In this document: positions 43,477 through 52,419 of the stretch, in pieces
Numbering within the stretch: position 1 is the stretch's first letter
Layout of the letters: every line of letters begins with the position of its first letter
Origin: G963665495 sp963677785
GTDB lineage: Bacteria; Desulfobacterota; Desulfovibrionia; Desulfovibrionales; Desulfovibrionaceae
DNA length: 64,000 nt
Direction of reading: 5' to 3'
NCBI GenBank assembly: GCA_963677785.2
Contig: CAXXDH010000003.1
Coordinates: 3,162,001-3,226,000, forward strand
Position numbers and translations under genes: made by a program
The notes under the pieces: model-generated
Database searches by the model: none
What the model saw: only the letters and a program-made list of their open reading frames with translations
What the model was told of the DNA's origin: nothing

Positions 43477-43797
43477 CTACTCCAGCGTTTCGCAGTAGAT
43501 CGTGCACTCGCTGTAGGCATGCTGGACGGTCTGTCCGCAGCCGTCCGTAATATGCCTGGGGCGAAGTGCGGCCTCAGAGTCCGAACAGGATTGCTTGCAA
43601 GACGCCTTGTCTTTGGCTTTTGCCAACTCGTCCATGAATGAGCCGCAGATGTCGTTTGTGGAGCCGCACATGTTGTCGTTTCCCATTTGAAGCCCCATGG
43701 AACAGCGGGATTCAAAATCGGTCAGATTCATGGCAAAGGCGGGAAGGCTTAAGCAAACGATCGCGGACAAACAGCAGAGACAGATAAAATAACGCAT
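43477..43797 (-). CDS. Small secreted cysteine-rich protein
   Basis: A 106-residue protein with a Sec signal peptide (YFICLCCLSAIVCLSLPAFA, cleavage near 22). The mature domain of about 84 residues has eight Cys, at FESRCS, NMCG, DICG, ASCKQSC, DGCG, SECTIYC. The even number suggests four disulfides or a metal/haem-free redox role in the periplasm; no CxxCH haem motif exists. No family recognised. The start at ATG 43797 is supported by GGGAGA about eight bases upstream and by the signal peptide. It stands alone, convergent to the RlmM-like gene. Confidence 0.65.
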   Translation of the reverse strand: MRYFICLCCLSAIVCLSLPAFAMNLTDFESRCSMGLQMGNDNMCGSTNDICGSFMDELAKAKDKASCKQSCSDSEAALRPRHITDGCGQTVQHAYSECTIYCETLE

Positions 43798-44016
43798 ATG
43801 ATTCTCCCATGTTGTAGGGGAAGCTCCCCCAGTTCTCGTCACTGTCTACCTATGCCTTGTTTTTTTGATAATGACGAGGGGTGGGTTGTGTTTTTTCTCC
43901 TTGCTTAAAAAAAACTTTACGAAAAGTTATCAAACCGGGTAAACGGGTTCTAGGATCAGCGGATGGATTCATAAGGTCAGCGTCTCTGAAAAAACTCCCG
44001 TATTGTGGGGATTCCG

Positions 44017-45390
44017 ATGCAAAAGCAAAGAGTGTGGAAACGGGTATTGATCATTCCGGCAGTGGTCCTGGGCATTCTTGTCCTGCTGCTGGTCGTCAAG
44101 AACAAAAAAGCGCCGCAAAAAGTGGAAGCGGGAGAGCGGGTTCGGGCCGTACGGGTAGTTCGCGCGTCCGAGGTGGCCGTGGTGCCCCGGGCCATAGGCT
44201 ACGGTGTGGCCGAACCCAGTGTCGAATGGGATGCCGTGGCCGAAGTGGGCGGCAAGGTCGTGGAAATCCACCCGGAGTTGAAAAAAGGGGCGATCCTGCC
44301 GCGCGGGGCTGTGCTGTTCAAAATAGATCCGCAGGAATACGGACTGGCCACCCAGAAAAGCGCTGCGGATGTGGACAGGCTCAAGGCCATGATCGAGGAG
44401 CTCGACCGTCGGGAACAGAATCTGGAACGTTCGCTGCGGGTGGAAAAGCGGGCTCTGGAGATTGCAACCAAGGAACTCGAACGGCAGCGTATTTTGGGAA
44501 GAAAAGGCACTGTGGCGGCTTCGGAAGTGGATGTCGAAGAGCGCAACTATCTGCAGCAGAAACAAAAGGTCCAGGATCTGGAAAATTCGCTGCATCTGCT
44601 CCCGGCGGAGCGTCTTTCCCTGCAGGCCCAGCTGGCTTCCGGAACCCGGACACTGGAAAACGTCAAGCTGGACGAGGGCAAAACCGTCATCAAGACGCCT
44701 TTTGCCTGCCGGATTTCCGAGGTGGACGCCGAGTTGCAGCAATACGTGCCGCCCCAGTTCACGCTGGCAAAGGCCTACGACATCGAGTCCGTGGAAATCC
44801 CCGCCCAGGTGCCCATCGCCAAGTTCAAGAATCTGCTGCCCCAGGGGATGCGTCCGCCGGATTTTTTTCAGGATGTGACCATGGACAAAATCCGCAAATT
44901 TCTCGGCATCACCACCGAAGTCCGCCTGGCTGGCGTCAAGGATCTTGCCCCGTGGAAGGCCAGGTTCGAGCGGGTGGGGGAGGAGTTGGACCCCAAAACG
45001 CGTACCGCCATTGCCTACGTCAAGGTGGAAAATCCGTACAGCCAGGTTGTGCCGGGCGTCCGTCCGCCCTTGCTCAAGAACATGTATTGCGAGGTGGAAT
45101 TCCGGGGCAAGCCGCAACCAGAATCCGTGGTCATCCCGCGCGCCGCGCTGCACGGCGAAGACACGGCCTATGTCTGCAAGCAGGATAACCGGCTCGAACG
45201 CCGCAACGTGCGGATCGACTATCGTCTGGGGGCGTTTGTTTCGCTGCGCGAAGGGATTGGTCCGGGCGAACTTGTCGTTGTCAGCGATTTGAGCCCGGCC
45301 ATAGAAGGCATGCTCCTGGATCCGCAGCCTGACACTGCGCTGGAAAAGCAGATACTTGCACAGGCCGAAGGCCGGGGGCCGGTAAAATGA
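44017..45390 (+). CDS. RND efflux periplasmic adaptor (HlyD/MFP family)
   Basis: A 457-residue membrane-fusion protein with an N-terminal anchor (VLIIPAVVLGILVLLLVV). A lipoyl half-domain is split around a coiled coil (GGKVVEIHPELKKGAILPRGAVLFKIDPQEY ... GKTVIKTPFACRISEVDAEL). A long helical hairpin (about residues 110-215, ADVDRLKAMIEELDRREQNLERSLRVEKRALEIATKELERQ) and the C-terminal beta-barrel/MP domain follow. It links an inner-membrane RND pump to an outer-membrane channel. ATG 44017 follows GTGGGGAT; the permease gene starts with a four-base overlap (ATGA). No outer-membrane factor is encoded next to it. Confidence 0.88.
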   Translation: MQKQRVWKRVLIIPAVVLGILVLLLVVKNKKAPQKVEAGERVRAVRVVRASEVAVVPRAIGYGVAEPSVEWDAVAEVGGKVVEIHPELKKGAILPRGAVLFKIDPQEYGLATQKSAADVDRLKAMIEELDRREQNLERSLRVEKRALEIATKELERQRILGRKGTVAASEVDVEERNYLQQKQKVQDLENSLHLLPAERLSLQAQLASGTRTLENVKLDEGKTVIKTPFACRISEVDAELQQYVPPQFTLAKAYDIESVEIPAQVPIAKFKNLLPQGMRPPDFFQDVTMDKIRKFLGITTEVRLAGVKDLAPWKARFERVGEELDPKTRTAIAYVKVENPYSQVVPGVRPPLLKNMYCEVEFRGKPQPESVVIPRAALHGEDTAYVCKQDNRLERRNVRIDYRLGAFVSLREGIGPGELVVVSDLSPAIEGMLLDPQPDTALEKQILAQAEGRGPVK

Positions 45391-48300
45391 CCGAACACGC
45401 TGCGGACAACCGGTTGCTGGCCTATTTCGCGTCCCATCCCACGGCCGCGAATTTGCTGCTGTTGATTTTTCTGTTTTTGGGCGCGCTTTCCGTGGGCGAT
45501 ATTTTACGCGAGACCTTTCCGGACTATACCTCTTCCGAGGTACAGATTTCGGTAGTGTATCCGGGCGCCACGGCAGAGGAGGTGGAGGAAGCCGTCTGTC
45601 GTCGGATAGAGGACGCCGTGGACAGCGTTACGTATGTCTCCGAGGTGGAAAGCGAGGCGCGCGAGGGCTTGGCTCAGGTTGTAGTGACCATGAGCGACAA
45701 AGGCGAGATGACCAGCTTTCTCAGCGACATTAAGACCGAGGTCGAAGCTATAACGGATTTTCCGGACGAGGCCGAGGCGCCCACGGTCAAGCAGCGCAAC
45801 AAGACGGATCTGGTCTGCGCCATCGCGGTAAGCGGCCCGATGTCCGTGACCGACCTGGAACTGTACTGCGAGCAGTTGAAACAGCGGATGCTGCGAATTC
45901 CGGAGATATCGCAAGTTACCATAGAAGGTTTTTCGGACAGGCAGTTGCGGGTGGAGGTGCCCGTCAGCTCGCTGCGGCGCTTCGGCGTATCAATCAACGA
46001 CGTGGCCGACGCCATTGCCCGGCAGAGTGTGAACCTTCCGGCCGGCACGCTTGAAACCAGCGGACGCGATGTGCTGGTCCGTTTCAATGACGAGCGGGGA
46101 ACGGTGCACGGGCTGGAGGATCTGCTGGTTTATGCGTCGGGCTCGGGCGCGGAGCTGACTCTTGGGGATTTTGCCACCATCACCGATACGTTTGAGCTGG
46201 ATGAAGACAAAATCCTGTTCAACGGCAAGCGGGCCGGGCTGCTGAAAGTCAACAAGGTCAAAAGCGAAGACGCGCTGAACATCATGGAAAAACTGCGGAC
46301 TTTCCTGGAAACCGAGCGGCAGGCAGGGCCGCCGGGCGTCTCTCTGACCGTGACCCAGAACGTCTCGGAAATCGTCCGCGACCGGCTCAACCTGCTGCTG
46401 CTCAACGGCGAGCAGGGCTTTGCCCTGGTTTTTCTGGTGATGTGGGCTTTTTTCAGTTTTCGGTTCTCCTTTTGGGTTGCCATGGGCATGCCCGTTTCCT
46501 TTGCCGGAGCGCTGTTTTTTATGCATCAGTTCGGATTTTCGCTGAACATGCTTTCCATGGTCGGGCTGCTGCTGGCCCTGGGCTTGATCATGGACGATGC
46601 CATCGTGATTTCCGAAAACGTGGCCACCCATTTGCAGCGTGGCGAATCGCCTCTGGAAGCGGCCGTACGCGGTACGTCCGAAGTGGCGGGCGGGGTGTTG
46701 TCCTCTTTTTTGACCACGGTCTTTATTTTCGGCTCCATTGCCGTGTTCATTGCCGGGGATATCGGCAAGGTGCTCTGGGTCATGCCCGTGGTGCTGTTGC
46801 TGACACTGAGCGTCAGCCTGGTGGAGGCGTTTCTGATTTTGCCGAACCATCTGGCTCACTCGTTGCGGGCGGTGCAGGGGAAGGCGCCGGGCCGTTTCCG
46901 CGCCTGGTTCGACCTGCGTCTGGACTGGGCTCGTGACCGTGTCCTTGGCGGCGTCGTGGATTGGGCCATGAACTGGCGGTATTTGTTCGTGGGGCTGGTC
47001 ATTGCGCTGTTCCTGGTCTCGCTCAGCATGCTGGCCGGAGGCGTCCTCAAAACCCAGGCCTTTCCCGAGGTGGACGGCGATGTTCTGATGGCCCGCATTC
47101 TGCTTCCGCAGGGGACCCCCTTGAGCCGGACCGAGAGCATTGTGAACCGGGTGACTGACGCGCTGAACCAGGTGGACAAAGCGTTCACGCCGCTGCAACC
47201 CAAGCTGGACGGCAAACCGCGTCACCTGGTGAAAAATGTCAGCGTGCAATACAACACCAATCCGGACGCCAACGAGACCGGGCCGCATCTGGCCGTGGTC
47301 ATAGCGGATCTGCTTTCCGCCCAGGAGCGCAACGCGCGTCTGGACGCGGTGGCGGAATTGTGGCGCAAGCAAGTGGGCAATGTGCCGGACGTGATCAACA
47401 TTACCTACAAACAGCCTCAGATCGGTCCGGCGGGCATGGCCATAGATATCCGGCTGCAGGGCGAGGATCTGCGGCGTCTGAAAGCGGCTTCTCTCGAATT
47501 GACGGACTGGCTGGCGCAGTACAAGGGCGTCAAGGATCTCACGGACGATCTGCGTCCAGGCAAACCCGAGGTCGACCTGCGCCTCAAGCAGGGGGCTCTG
47601 GCTCTCGGACTGGATGCCCAGACCATTGCCTCGCAGCTGCGGGCGGCCTTGTACGGCAAGACCGCCGATGAAATTCAGCGTGGCGACACCTCCTATGAAA
47701 TCGTGGTGCGCTTGGACGATACGGATCAGAATTCCGTGGCCGACCTGGAATATTTTCATATCACCACCTCCGAGGACAAGCTTGTGCCGCTTTACACCGT
47801 GGCCGACGCAGTCCAGACGCGCGGCTGGGCGCGTATCGCGCATGTGAACGGCCAGCGTACCGTGACCATTCAGGGCGATGTGGATACGCGCCAGGGAAAT
47901 GCGGATAGTATCATGGCCGATACCCGGCAGCGTTTTCTGCCCGGCTTGCAAAAACGTTATCCCGATTTGAGCATCAGCCTGGAAGGCCAGGCCAAGGAAA
48001 GCGCTAAAACCGGAGCTTCGTTGCGCAAGGCCTTGCTGGTGGGGATTTTCGGCATTTTCGTGTTGCTGAGTTTTCAATTCAAGAGCTACATCGAACCGCT
48101 GGTGGTGATCGTGGCTATTCCGCTGGCTCTGATCGGTGTGATCTGGGGCCATCTGCTCATGGGCTATCCGCTGACCATGCCCGGCATCATGGGCTTTGTG
48201 TCCCTGGCCGGAGTGGTGGTCAATGATTCGATACTATTGGTGCAGTTTATCAAAATGCGTATGGGGGAGGGATTGCATGTGACCGACGCGGCGCGAACTG

Positions 48301-48533
48301 CCAGCCGCCAGCGTTTCCGGGCCATCTTGCTGACCTCTTTGACGACCATGGCCGGATTGTTTCCCCTGATGCTCGAACGCAGCCTGCAGGCCCAGATTCT
48401 TATTCCTCTGGCCATCAGCATAGTGTTCGGGCTGCTGGCATCCACAGTGCTGGTGCTGGTAGTGGTCCCGGCGTTGTACGCCATCCTGGCGGATTTCGGA
48501 TTGACAAAGCGAATGCAGTCTTCTCAATTGTAA
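45387..48533 (+). CDS. RND efflux transporter, AcrB/HAE1 type
   Basis: A 1048-residue inner-membrane pump with 12 spans and two large periplasmic loops. TM1 is AANLLLLIFLFLGALSVGD, followed by the porter domain (SEVQISVVYPGATAEEVEEAVCRRIEDAVDSV). The proton-relay span carries the twin Asp of RND pumps (VGLLLALGLIMDDAIVISENV). The matching second half has GIMGFVSLAGVVVNDSILLVQFI. It resembles uncharacterised multidrug/solvent RND pumps rather than CusA-type metal pumps, as no Met-rich metal relay is seen. Translation is coupled to the adaptor gene by an ATGA overlap; a separate outer-membrane channel must be supplied. Confidence 0.92.
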   Translation: MTEHAADNRLLAYFASHPTAANLLLLIFLFLGALSVGDILRETFPDYTSSEVQISVVYPGATAEEVEEAVCRRIEDAVDSVTYVSEVESEAREGLAQVVVTMSDKGEMTSFLSDIKTEVEAITDFPDEAEAPTVKQRNKTDLVCAIAVSGPMSVTDLELYCEQLKQRMLRIPEISQVTIEGFSDRQLRVEVPVSSLRRFGVSINDVADAIARQSVNLPAGTLETSGRDVLVRFNDERGTVHGLEDLLVYASGSGAELTLGDFATITDTFELDEDKILFNGKRAGLLKVNKVKSEDALNIMEKLRTFLETERQAGPPGVSLTVTQNVSEIVRDRLNLLLLNGEQGFALVFLVMWAFFSFRFSFWVAMGMPVSFAGALFFMHQFGFSLNMLSMVGLLLALGLIMDDAIVISENVATHLQRGESPLEAAVRGTSEVAGGVLSSFLTTVFIFGSIAVFIAGDIGKVLWVMPVVLLLTLSVSLVEAFLILPNHLAHSLRAVQGKAPGRFRAWFDLRLDWARDRVLGGVVDWAMNWRYLFVGLVIALFLVSLSMLAGGVLKTQAFPEVDGDVLMARILLPQGTPLSRTESIVNRVTDALNQVDKAFTPLQPKLDGKPRHLVKNVSVQYNTNPDANETGPHLAVVIADLLSAQERNARLDAVAELWRKQVGNVPDVINITYKQPQIGPAGMAIDIRLQGEDLRRLKAASLELTDWLAQYKGVKDLTDDLRPGKPEVDLRLKQGALALGLDAQTIASQLRAALYGKTADEIQRGDTSYEIVVRLDDTDQNSVADLEYFHITTSEDKLVPLYTVADAVQTRGWARIAHVNGQRTVTIQGDVDTRQGNADSIMADTRQRFLPGLQKRYPDLSISLEGQAKESAKTGASLRKALLVGIFGIFVLLSFQFKSYIEPLVVIVAIPLALIGVIWGHLLMGYPLTMPGIMGFVSLAGVVVNDSILLVQFIKMRMGEGLHVTDAARTASRQRFRAILLTSLTTMAGLFPLMLERSLQAQILIPLAISIVFGLLASTVLVLVVVPALYAILADFGLTKRMQSSQL

Positions 48534-48609
48534 TGCGTACGTGAGCCTGTGGCGGGAGCTTCATGGGCACTTATTTTCTCCTGTTCGCTTGCTGTTTACC
48601 GTTCACCGG

Positions 48610-48688
48610 CGAATTTCGACCGTTCGTCGAATCGGAACGGGACGTTCCAGTTGGAATTCCATTCATGGGCCGAATTTCGACCGTTCGT
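48610..48688. promoter_or_regulatory. Paired palindromic sites upstream of acs
   Basis: The 18-bp sequence CGAATTTCGACCGTTCGT occurs at 48610-48627 and 48671-48688, 61 bp apart (about six helical turns). In the first copy TTCGAC-CGTTC-GTCGAA is a perfect 17-bp palindrome; the second is degenerate on its right side. Between them lie GGAAC-GGGAC-GTTCC and GGAATTCC palindromes. A TATAAA follows near 48723. The layout suggests cooperative binding by a dimeric regulator of acs. Confidence 0.6.
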
Positions 48689-48826
48689 AGGAAATAACTC
48701 GAAAATGGTGTATCATGGGACGTATAAAAGAGTCGTGGACGCGGTTACTATGCGTCATAACAGAGATTCGATGCAAACACGCATGGTCCGTTGCAAGGCG
48801 AGGGCAAACCATGATTGGAGGAAGGA

Positions 48827-50815
48827 ATGGGTTCGGAAAAAATTGAAAGCATGATGCATGAGGACCGGTTGTTTGAACCGCCCAGTGAGGGGCGCGAACG
48901 CGCGTATATCAAATCCATGGAAGAATACGATGCGCAGTACAAGCGTTCCATGGAAGACCCGGAGGGGTATTGGCGCGACCGGGCAACCGAGTTGTTGACC
49001 TGGTACAAGGAGCCGGAAAAAATCCTGGAATGGGATTTCGAGAATGAAATCGATATAAAGTGGTTTCAGGACGGCGAACTGAACGTGGCCTACAACTGTC
49101 TGGACCGCCATTTGAACAACGGCCGCCGGAACAAGGCCGCACTCATCTGGCAGGGAGAGAAAGAAGACGAGGTCAAGGTCTATACCTACCAGATGCTGCA
49201 TACGGAAGTCTGCCGTTTTGCCAACGTGCTGAAAAAACACGGCGTCAAACGGGGCGACCGGGTGGGCATTTATCTGCCCATGGTTCCCGAACTGACCATT
49301 GCCATGCTGGCCTGCGCGCGCATCGGCGCACCGCACTCCATCATCTTCGCCGGATTCAGCGCGCATAGTCTGCGCGACCGTATTCAGGATTGCGAAGCCA
49401 AACTCGTGATCACGGGCACGGCGGTCAACCGCGCCGGCAAGGTCATTCCTCTCAAGCCCAATACGGACGAAGCGCTCAAGGAATGCCCGGAGGTGAAAAA
49501 AGTTCTTGTCGTGGATTCCGCGAAGTACGAACCGCATATGGAGCCGGGCCGCGATGTCTGGTGGCATGAGGAAATGGCCTCCGAGTCCATCTCCGGCGAG
49601 TGCGAACCTGAATCCATGAACGCGGAAGACGTGCTTTTCATCCTGTACACGTCCGGCAGCACCGGAAAGCCCAAGGGCGTATACCATACGACCGGCGGGT
49701 ATCTGACATACGCGGCGCATACCACGCAGTATGTCTTCGACGTGCAGGAAGACGACGTGCATTGGTGTACGGCCGATATCGGCTGGATTACCGGCCACTC
49801 CTATATAGTATACGGTCCGCTGGCTTTGGGGGCCACGTCGCTGATGTTCGAAGGCGTGCCCACCTATCCGGCGCCGGACCGCTACTGGCATCTTTGCGAA
49901 AAGTTCAAGGTAAATATCTTTTATACGGCGCCAACGGTGATCCGGGCTTTGATGCGCGAGGGCGTAAAATGGACCCAGGGCCATGGCCTTTCAACTCTGC
50001 GGGTTCTTGGTTCCGTGGGCGAGCCCATCAATCCGGAAGCCTGGATGTGGTATTATGATAACGTGGGCAAATCTAGGCTCCCCATCGTGGATACGTGGTG
50101 GCAGACAGAAACAGGCGGCATCATGATCAGCGCGCTGCCGTTCGCCACACCGCTCAAGCCCGGATCTGCCACCAAACCTTTGCCCGGCGTGGACGCGCGT
50201 ATCGTGGACCGCGAAGGCGGCGAAAGCTGCAACGGGGAAGGCGGATTTCTGGTCATCAAAAGCCCCTGGCCCGGCATGCTGCGCGGCGTCTGGGGCAATC
50301 CGGAACGCTTCCGCCAGCAGTACTTCGAGGGATTCCCCGGCGCGTACGAAAGCGGCGACGGCGCCCGCGTGGACAAGGACGGCTATTTTTGGATCATGGG
50401 GCGCGTGGACGACGTGGTCAATGTCTCGGGCCATCGCATGGGCACCGCCGAAATCGAATCCGCGCTGGTGGCCCACCCGCTGGTGGCGGAAGCCGCGGTC
50501 GTGGGCATGCCGCACGAAGTCAAGGGCCAGGCCATCTACGCCTACGTAACTTTGTCCGCGGACGAGGATGAGAGCGAGGAACTGCTCAAGGAACTGCGGG
50601 TGCATGTCCGCAAGGAGATCGGCCCCATTGCCACTCCGGACTTCATCCAGTTCTCGACACAGCTGCCCAAAACCCGTTCAGGCAAGATCATGCGCCGCAT
50701 TCTGCGCAAGATCGCGGCGGGCGAAGCCGGCAATATCGGCGATACGTCGACTCTGGCGGATCCGTCCGTAGTGGAAGAACTCATCGACGGCTGGAAGGAT
50801 TTGATGGGGCAGTAA
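48827..50815 (+). CDS. acs: Acetate-CoA ligase (AMP-forming)
   Basis: Acetyl-CoA synthetase of 662 residues that activates acetate to acetyl-CoA through acetyl-AMP. The protein has the ACAS_N segment (YDAQYKRSMEDPEGYWRDRATELLTWYKEPEKIL), the adenylate-forming loop YTSGSTGKPKG, VDTWWQTETGG, YESGDGARVDKDGYFWIMGRVDDVVNVSGHRMGTAEIESAL and the C-terminal lid PKTRSGKIMRRILRK, whose Lys is the usual acetylation switch. ATG 48827 lies five bases after GGAGG. In a sulfate reducer it allows acetate uptake. The upstream paired palindromes suggest dedicated transcriptional control. Confidence 0.97.
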   Translation: MGSEKIESMMHEDRLFEPPSEGRERAYIKSMEEYDAQYKRSMEDPEGYWRDRATELLTWYKEPEKILEWDFENEIDIKWFQDGELNVAYNCLDRHLNNGRRNKAALIWQGEKEDEVKVYTYQMLHTEVCRFANVLKKHGVKRGDRVGIYLPMVPELTIAMLACARIGAPHSIIFAGFSAHSLRDRIQDCEAKLVITGTAVNRAGKVIPLKPNTDEALKECPEVKKVLVVDSAKYEPHMEPGRDVWWHEEMASESISGECEPESMNAEDVLFILYTSGSTGKPKGVYHTTGGYLTYAAHTTQYVFDVQEDDVHWCTADIGWITGHSYIVYGPLALGATSLMFEGVPTYPAPDRYWHLCEKFKVNIFYTAPTVIRALMREGVKWTQGHGLSTLRVLGSVGEPINPEAWMWYYDNVGKSRLPIVDTWWQTETGGIMISALPFATPLKPGSATKPLPGVDARIVDREGGESCNGEGGFLVIKSPWPGMLRGVWGNPERFRQQYFEGFPGAYESGDGARVDKDGYFWIMGRVDDVVNVSGHRMGTAEIESALVAHPLVAEAAVVGMPHEVKGQAIYAYVTLSADEDESEELLKELRVHVRKEIGPIATPDFIQFSTQLPKTRSGKIMRRILRKIAAGEAGNIGDTSTLADPSVVEELIDGWKDLMGQ

Positions 50816-50858
50816 GCAAGAAGATTAAGGGACCATAAGGTTAACGGACCATTGGTAC

Positions 50859-50896
50859 GAAAACGGGCGGCTTTCTTCGGAAGGGCGTCCGTTTTC
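50859..50896. terminator. Hairpin between convergent acs and M20 genes
   Basis: GAAAACGG (50859-50866) pairs with CCGTTTTC (50889-50896) and an inner CTT-CGG-AAG loop adds stability. There are only weak T runs on either side, so termination in both directions is plausible but not certain. Confidence 0.45.
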
Positions 50897-50920
50897 CAGT
50901 TTGTGCGCCCGACAAGCTTC

Positions 50921-52093
50921 TTATTTTTTTCGCAGCAGATCCAGCGCAATCTGTACAAAAACCGACGCGCCGCTGGCCAGGAGTTCCTCGGGTACGGTGA
51001 ATTGCGGGTTGTGCAGGGTTGTGCAGCCCGGGCCGCCCACGCCCAGAAAGCCCATGGAGCCTTTGGCCCGCTTGAAAAAATAGGAAACATCCTCCCCGGC
51101 CATGGAGGGTTGCGGTTCCAGTACGTTGCCGCCGAATCGGGTTTTTTCCGCGGCCGCGCGCATGATCTCCGCCGCTTCCGGGTCGTTGATCACCGGCGGA
51201 TAGGAGCCGCTCAGCTGCAATTCGAAGTCCGCGCCCATGGACCGGCATACTCCTCCCACAATGGTACGCAGGCGTTTGTCCCATCCGGCGGCCCAGTCTT
51301 CATTGAAGGTACGGATGGTGCCGCTAATTTCGGCGGAATCGGCAATGGCGTTTTCCACCGTGCCGGAGTGAAAGCTGCCCACGCTGACAACCGTCGGTTC
51401 CAGCGGGTTGGCCTGGCGGCTGGCGATACGCTGCAGGGCCGCAACCACCTGGCAGCCCACTTCCAAAGCGTCCACGCATTCGTGGGGCATGGCTCCATGG
51501 CCGCCCTTGCCTTTGATGGTGATATAGAAAAAGCCCGGCGAGGCCATGAGGTTGCCCGCTTTGACCCCCAGGGAACCTGCCGCAAGCGCGGGCCAGACAT
51601 GCAGGGCAAAGCAGAAGTCCACGGGCGGATCATCCATGACGCCTTCGCAGATCATGGGGGCGGCGCCTCCGGGATCTTCCTCGGCGGGTTGGAACACGAA
51701 ACGCACTTCTCCGCCCAGCTCGCCGCCCATTTCCTGCAGCACCCTGGCCGCGCCCAGGAGCATGGCCATGTGGCAATCATGTCCGCAGGCGTGCATCCGT
51801 CCGGGATGTTCGGAGGCGAACTCCAGGCCTGTTTGTTCTTCGACGCCCAAACCGTCCATGTCCGCGCGGAACAGGACCGTCGGTCCGGGACGTCCCGTAT
51901 CCAGACGGGCCAGGACACCTGTTCCGGCCAGGCCTGTCTTTGGGGCGTACCCCATGGCAGTCAACGCGTCCGCCACAAAACGGGCGGTCTTGTGCTCTGC
52001 GTATCCCAGCTCCGGAATACGGTGCAAGGCCCGTCGTGTTTCTATGATCCAATTCGCGATCCGCTCGCAAAGGGCTACGGCATCGTCACTCAT
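50921..52093 (-). CDS. M20-family amidohydrolase (HipO/AbgA-like)
   Basis: Zinc-dependent amidohydrolase/deacylase of 390 residues. Metal-binding and catalytic segments: LFRADMDGLGVEE, HACGHDCHMAM (about 102-112), FQPAEEDPGGA with the catalytic Glu pair, ALHVWPALAAGSLG, GKGGHGAMPHECVDAL (dimerisation-domain His) and SMAGEDVSYFF with GVGGPGCTTLHNPQF near the end. Relatives split N-acyl amino acids such as hippurate or N-acetyl-diaminopimelate; the substrate is not resolvable here. ATG 52093 has AAGGAG seven bases upstream on the minus strand. Cytoplasmic. Confidence 0.9.
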   Translation of the reverse strand: MSDDAVALCERIANWIIETRRALHRIPELGYAEHKTARFVADALTAMGYAPKTGLAGTGVLARLDTGRPGPTVLFRADMDGLGVEEQTGLEFASEHPGRMHACGHDCHMAMLLGAARVLQEMGGELGGEVRFVFQPAEEDPGGAAPMICEGVMDDPPVDFCFALHVWPALAAGSLGVKAGNLMASPGFFYITIKGKGGHGAMPHECVDALEVGCQVVAALQRIASRQANPLEPTVVSVGSFHSGTVENAIADSAEISGTIRTFNEDWAAGWDKRLRTIVGGVCRSMGADFELQLSGSYPPVINDPEAAEIMRAAAEKTRFGGNVLEPQPSMAGEDVSYFFKRAKGSMGFLGVGGPGCTTLHNPQFTVPEELLASGASVFVQIALDLLRKK

Positions 52094-52419
52094 GGGAACT
52101 CCTTGTGGAAATCAGCGGAAGCCTTGTCCGTGTCCGGACAGTGCGCACTAACAGGATGAAAAATAGTCTGATACGAGCAAGAGCGTCAATGGCATTTTCA
52201 ACAGGGCATTTTGCGGCAGGGTATTTTCCAACAAGCCTTTTACGGTTGATTTTTCTGGGCGTGCGCGGTTTCCCGAACAACCCGGACGTGCTCCAGCGCT
52301 CCGAAGGAGGCCTGAATCCGGCTTCAAATTTCAGAGCGGTGGGAGAAAGTGGTAAAAGGTACGCACAAAATTGAGAACTTGGGGCCTTTGACAACGTTTT
52401 TCCTCCAGTGCGGACAGGA
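52094..52419. other. Intergenic region between M20 and MBL genes
   Basis: 326 bases with the M20 promoter region on the minus strand. A short segment (GGTGGGAGAAAGTGG-type, 52339-52353, continuing GTAAAAGGT) shows the same ten-base periodic GTGG/GTGGT pattern as the MraZ boxes at 57801-57830, but nothing downstream of it is a plausible target. No credible gene recognised. Confidence 0.3.

Noticed and set aside
45990..48152. 720-codon minus-strand frame
   Set aside because: Antisense to the RND pump gene, whose domains are unmistakable; the frame is low-complexity His/Gln/Arg-rich with no start signal.
52105..52374. 89-codon plus-strand frame between the M20 and MBL genes
   Set aside because: Overlaps the M20 promoter region in antisense; no SD at a good distance and no protein-like pattern.
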